Shown here: piece by piece, positions 61,468-64,000 of the stretch
Numbering within the stretch: the stretch's first letter is position 1
Layout of the letters: each line of letters starts with the position of its first letter
Assembly (NCBI GenBank): GCA_963851245.1
Contig: CAWKOH010000005.1
Coordinates: 248,001-312,000 of the forward strand
DNA: 64,000 bases
Direction of reading: 5' to 3'
Source: CAWKOH01 sp963851245
Lineage (GTDB): Bacteria > Actinomycetota > Acidimicrobiia > Acidimicrobiales > Palsa-688
The notes under the pieces: model-generated
Told to the model about the DNA's origin: nothing
What the model saw: the letters and a program-made list of their open reading frames with translations, nothing else
Databases searched by the model: none
Program-made: the position numbers and the translations under genes

Positions 61468-62649
61468 CTACACGGGGCAGTCGAGGTGGTAGAGGCGAGC
61501 GGCGTTCTCGTACATCACCTTGCGGACGTCTGCCTCGGGCAGGTCTGCGAATCCTCTCCTGATGTGGTCGCGAGGCGCCAATGCGGCGCTGGCGGGACCC
61601 GGTGTCAGCCCGGTCGGGTGAGGGAAGTCGGTTTCGAACAGTATGTGGTCTGCGCCAACCTGCTCGATGGCCGACCGCGCCGAAGATTGCTCGTACCAAA
61701 AGCAGGCATAGATCTGCCGGGCAAAATACTCGCTCGGCAACATGTCGAGCTCAGGATGCTCCTTGGGCACCCCTGTGTTATGCCATTGCCAATCCATGGT
61801 CTCGAGAAGGAATGGGATCCACCCCACTCCGCTCTCCACCGAGACGAAGTTGAGCCGGGGAAACCGTTGGCAGACGCCTCCGAAGATCAGCATCGCAATG
61901 GCGCTGGCATTGAGGGTAAACAGCATCGAGCTGGTCCAGGCGTAGCTGAGGTGCTTACCGGAGTTCTGCGTGCCGAACAGGGGAATGTTGCCCGATCCGA
62001 TGTGGAAATTGACGGAGAGCTCCATGTCCTGGGCGGTAGCCCAAAAGGGATCCCAGTGTGAGTCATCGAGGTTCGGTAGGTCGAAGTCGGCCATCCGGGC
62101 CGGGAAGACGATGCCCTTGTGGCCGGCGTTCGCGGATCGGGACATCTCGAGCAGCGTGGCATCGAGATCCCAGAAGGGCAACGTCATCAGCGGCACATAG
62201 CGTTCTGGCGCCGCCATCTGCCAGTCGATGAGAAAGTCGTTGTACGCCCTCACACAAGAGAGGACCAGTTCCGGGTCACCCATCGTGTTGAGGTACTGGT
62301 TTACGGCGAAGATCCCGATGTTGGGGTAGAGCACCTGCGCCCAGATCCCAAACTCGTCCAGGTGCTCGACGCGCCTGACGGGGTCGAAGTTACGTGGATC
62401 GGAGTCAGCCAGTCGGTGCGGATGGTCGGGGGGATGCTCATGCCATCGGGCCCCTGAGGCAAGCCCGGCCGCGTAGAGCCGGGTGTCGCCGAAATACCAG
62501 AGCTCCTCTTGTGACTCCTCGTCCCACTTGACGTGGGGAACCCGATCGCCCCATCTCTCTACTGATACCCGGGACGTCCAGAGGTCGGGTGGTTCGATGA
62601 TGTGCGTGTCGGCATCGATGATGGGGATGGCGCTGATATCGGTTGTCAC
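61468..62649 (-). CDS. Amidohydrolase-2 family protein
   Basis: A 393-aa TIM-barrel hydrolase. The metal motif is IIDADTHIIEPPDLWTSRVS (DxH), VEHLDEFGIWAQVLYPN follows, FHIGSGN gives the next ligand, FVSVESGVGWIPFLLETMDW a third region, and LFETDFPHPTG the last Asp. It starts with a GTG that overlaps the stop of the gene at 62646 (GTGA), so the two amidohydrolases are coupled. The layout matches the gene at 29919. Confidence 0.9.
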   Translation of the reverse strand: MTTDISAIPIIDADTHIIEPPDLWTSRVSVERWGDRVPHVKWDEESQEELWYFGDTRLYAAGLASGARWHEHPPDHPHRLADSDPRNFDPVRRVEHLDEFGIWAQVLYPNIGIFAVNQYLNTMGDPELVLSCVRAYNDFLIDWQMAAPERYVPLMTLPFWDLDATLLEMSRSANAGHKGIVFPARMADFDLPNLDDSHWDPFWATAQDMELSVNFHIGSGNIPLFGTQNSGKHLSYAWTSSMLFTLNASAIAMLIFGGVCQRFPRLNFVSVESGVGWIPFLLETMDWQWHNTGVPKEHPELDMLPSEYFARQIYACFWYEQSSARSAIEQVGADHILFETDFPHPTGLTPGPASAALAPRDHIRRGFADLPEADVRKVMYENAARLYHLDCPV

Positions 62650-63539
62650 CTGATGTGCTCCCTTGCGCTTCTGGGCTCGAGTTTGAAGACTCTCATAGCG
62701 TTCTCACGGAGGAACTTTGACCAGACGTGATCCCGGAACGGGACCTGCGGCATCTCGGTGAAGATCCGTTCCAGCGAGAGGCCCGACGGAAAGTAGCCCG
62801 CGTACATGACCTTGTCTGCGCCTCGGGTATTGGCGTAGTCGACTACGGCCCTGGGGTAGTAGCGGGGAGCGAATGCGCTGGTCGAGTAGTAGAGGTTGGG
62901 CCACTTGAGAAGAAGCTTGACGGCCAGGTCTACCCACGGCTCGCAGCCGTGGCGGGTCACGAGCCGGAGCTCCGGAAAGTCGTAGCAGACCGTGTCCAGC
63001 CGCTCGACCCGCTGGCAATCCAGAGGGAAGCGGGGGCCAGGTACGCCGGCGTTGACACAGATGGGGATGTCCAGTTCGACGCACTTGGCATAGAAGGGGT
63101 ACATCTTCGCGTCGTCGATTGGAACCTGCGGGGAGTAGCCGGCAGGAAAGGCAGTTGCTGCCACGACGCCGAGTTCCCGTACCGCTTTCTCAAGGAGCCG
63201 AACTCCCGGCGCGCCCAGGTTGGGATCGACATGCCAGCTCCCGAAAAAGCGATCGGGGTACGCCTCTACCAGGCCTCGGCCCACAGGCTCGTCGAACGTG
63301 ACCGGGACCATTCCGCGTTCGACCCCGAAGCGATCCATCTCCTCGACGGCTACCGCGTCGAATCCGGCCGTCGTGATCTCGGGCGGGTTCTTGTACATAT
63401 AACCGGCACCGTGACGGAATGATCCCTTGCTCTCCTCATCTTTTAGGAGGGCGGAGTAGGTTCTGACCCACTGAGTACGGTCGTCGAGCGGAATACCCAT
63501 CATCAGGTCGATCACTCCGACTCCCTCCGGCATGGTCAT
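62646..63539 (-). CDS. Amidohydrolase-2 family protein
   Basis: A 297-aa metal-dependent hydrolase with a shorter N-terminus (GVIDLMMGIPLDDRTQW in place of DxH). DEPVGRGLVEAYPDRFFGSWHVDPN and ATAFPAGYSPQVPIDDAKMYPFYAKCVELDIPICVNAG are characteristic, with RLVTRHGCEPWVDLAVKLLLKWPNLYYSTSAF near the end. The canonical first metal-binding His pair is missing, so it may be a decarboxylase or a non-metal variant. It sits between the cyclase gene and the next amidohydrolase with almost no gap. Confidence 0.88.
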   Translation of the reverse strand: MTMPEGVGVIDLMMGIPLDDRTQWVRTYSALLKDEESKGSFRHGAGYMYKNPPEITTAGFDAVAVEEMDRFGVERGMVPVTFDEPVGRGLVEAYPDRFFGSWHVDPNLGAPGVRLLEKAVRELGVVAATAFPAGYSPQVPIDDAKMYPFYAKCVELDIPICVNAGVPGPRFPLDCQRVERLDTVCYDFPELRLVTRHGCEPWVDLAVKLLLKWPNLYYSTSAFAPRYYPRAVVDYANTRGADKVMYAGYFPSGLSLERIFTEMPQVPFRDHVWSKFLRENAMRVFKLEPRSAREHIR

Positions 63540-63557
63540 GGCGCTTCTACCAGTCGC

Positions 63558-64000
63558 TCAGAAGACGGCCAGCGGATTGACAGGAGACCCGGTCGCGCCG
63601 ACGAATGGAAGTGGCGCAACCACATACTGGAATTCGTTGGTCCCAAGCTCGGCACACGTCGAGGCCAGGCTCTCCAGGTTGCAATTGTCGAGGAGCCACA
63701 GGCCCATGGCGGCTATCCCGACCGCGTGGATCGGTATCCGCACCCGGTCGTAACCGGACGGGATCACATCCGTGGCAGTGTCCGCACTGATCAAGGATAT
63801 GTCGCGTCGGTGGAACCAGGGCAAACACGAGGCGTGCCAACCGGCACGCCCGACGTGGTGGACCTTGTCCGGGCCGTTCGCGAGCCGTCTGGCCCCGTAC
63901 CCGGTCCGGAGCAATAGGGCGTCGCCCGGGCGAACCTCAGTGCCGGTCTCATCCAGGATGGTTTCGACCTCGTCGGGTGTCACGTATTCGCCCGGGTCGA
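63558..64000 (-). CDS. Cyclase family protein (kynurenine formamidase-like), partial
   Basis: The 3' part of a minus-strand gene running off the right edge; at least 147 residues. It reads YVTPDEVETILDETGTEVRPGDALLLRTGYG, then HASCLPWFHRRDISLISADTATDVIPSG and IPIHAVGIAAMGLWLLDNCNLESLAS, matching the Cyclase (PF04199) family of metal-dependent amide or ester hydrolases. It ends GSPVNPLAVF. It heads a transcript with the two amidohydrolases (19-base gap). Confidence 0.88.
   Translation of the reverse strand, partial: DPGEYVTPDEVETILDETGTEVRPGDALLLRTGYGARRLANGPDKVHHVGRAGWHASCLPWFHRRDISLISADTATDVIPSGYDRVRIPIHAVGIAAMGLWLLDNCNLESLASTCAELGTNEFQYVVAPLPFVGATGSPVNPLAVF

Overview
This 64 kb window is high-GC DNA packed with genes on both strands. 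Its gene content points to an actinobacterium: four luciferase-like (LLM) flavin or F420 oxidoreductases, two SDRs of the mycofactocin-coupled type, an ECF sigma factor with a C-terminal NTF2-like domain, frequent GTG and TTG starts, TetR regulators and an LAFTG-type wall-anchored protein. An uncultured Acidimicrobiia-like soil or aquatic lineage is my best guess, but that is inference. No rRNA, tRNA, CRISPR array or intact transposase was seen.

Layout. 0-8.9 kb: degraded TetR remnant, mycofactocin-type SDR, orphan ABC binding lipoprotein, SH3 lipoprotein, CocE-type hydrolase, TetR divergent from an SRPBCC gene, SDR and LLM oxidoreductase. 8.9-10.7 kb: a frameshifted NiCoT nickel/cobalt permease divergent from a Fur-family regulator, with a Nur-like box between them. 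12.5-14.9 kb: coupled DUF899 / DUF35 Zn-ribbon / thiolase-like operon. 16.2-21.0 kb: a three-gene, 4-base-overlapping operon for an NAD-linked formate dehydrogenase. Its catalytic subunit has an in-frame UGA (selenocysteine) followed by a clear bacterial SECIS hairpin, and its Fe4S4 domain sits on a different subunit. 21-33 kb: SDRs, metallo-beta-lactamase-fold hydrolase, old-yellow-enzyme type oxidoreductase, Zn alcohol dehydrogenase, amidohydrolase and aldehyde dehydrogenase. 33-46 kb: small stress, regulatory and enzyme genes, an 18-bp tandem repeat coding for a VEVPAL hexapeptide, and a sigma factor. 46.0-46.3 kb: a second selenoprotein gene, SelW/Rdx family with a CxxU motif, hidden because its UGA splits the frame. 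46-53 kb: LLM, PPOX, acyl-CoA dehydrogenase, a badly frameshifted amidohydrolase, and a Thr/Pro-rich wall protein. 53-54.4 kb: gene-poor, with a P450 remnant and hairpins. 54.4-64 kb: GMC oxidoreductase, two SDRs, a PhyH remnant, GlnRS fused to a GatB/YqeY domain, and a run of amidohydrolases plus a cyclase cut by the window end.

Functionally the region looks like accessory catabolism: oxidation (SDR, ADH, ALDH, GMC, LLM, ACAD), hydrolysis or decarboxylation (five amidohydrolase-2 genes, CocE, cyclase) and formate oxidation giving NADH. The two selenoproteins share a 13-nt SECIS core, implying a working SelABCD system elsewhere in the genome.

Many genes carry single frameshifts (NiCoT, SDR, SRPBCC, ALDH, RibD-like, amidohydrolase, glnS). 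Because glnS is normally needed, some of these are probably sequence errors and not decay. Functions are inferred from recognised family motifs without database searches.
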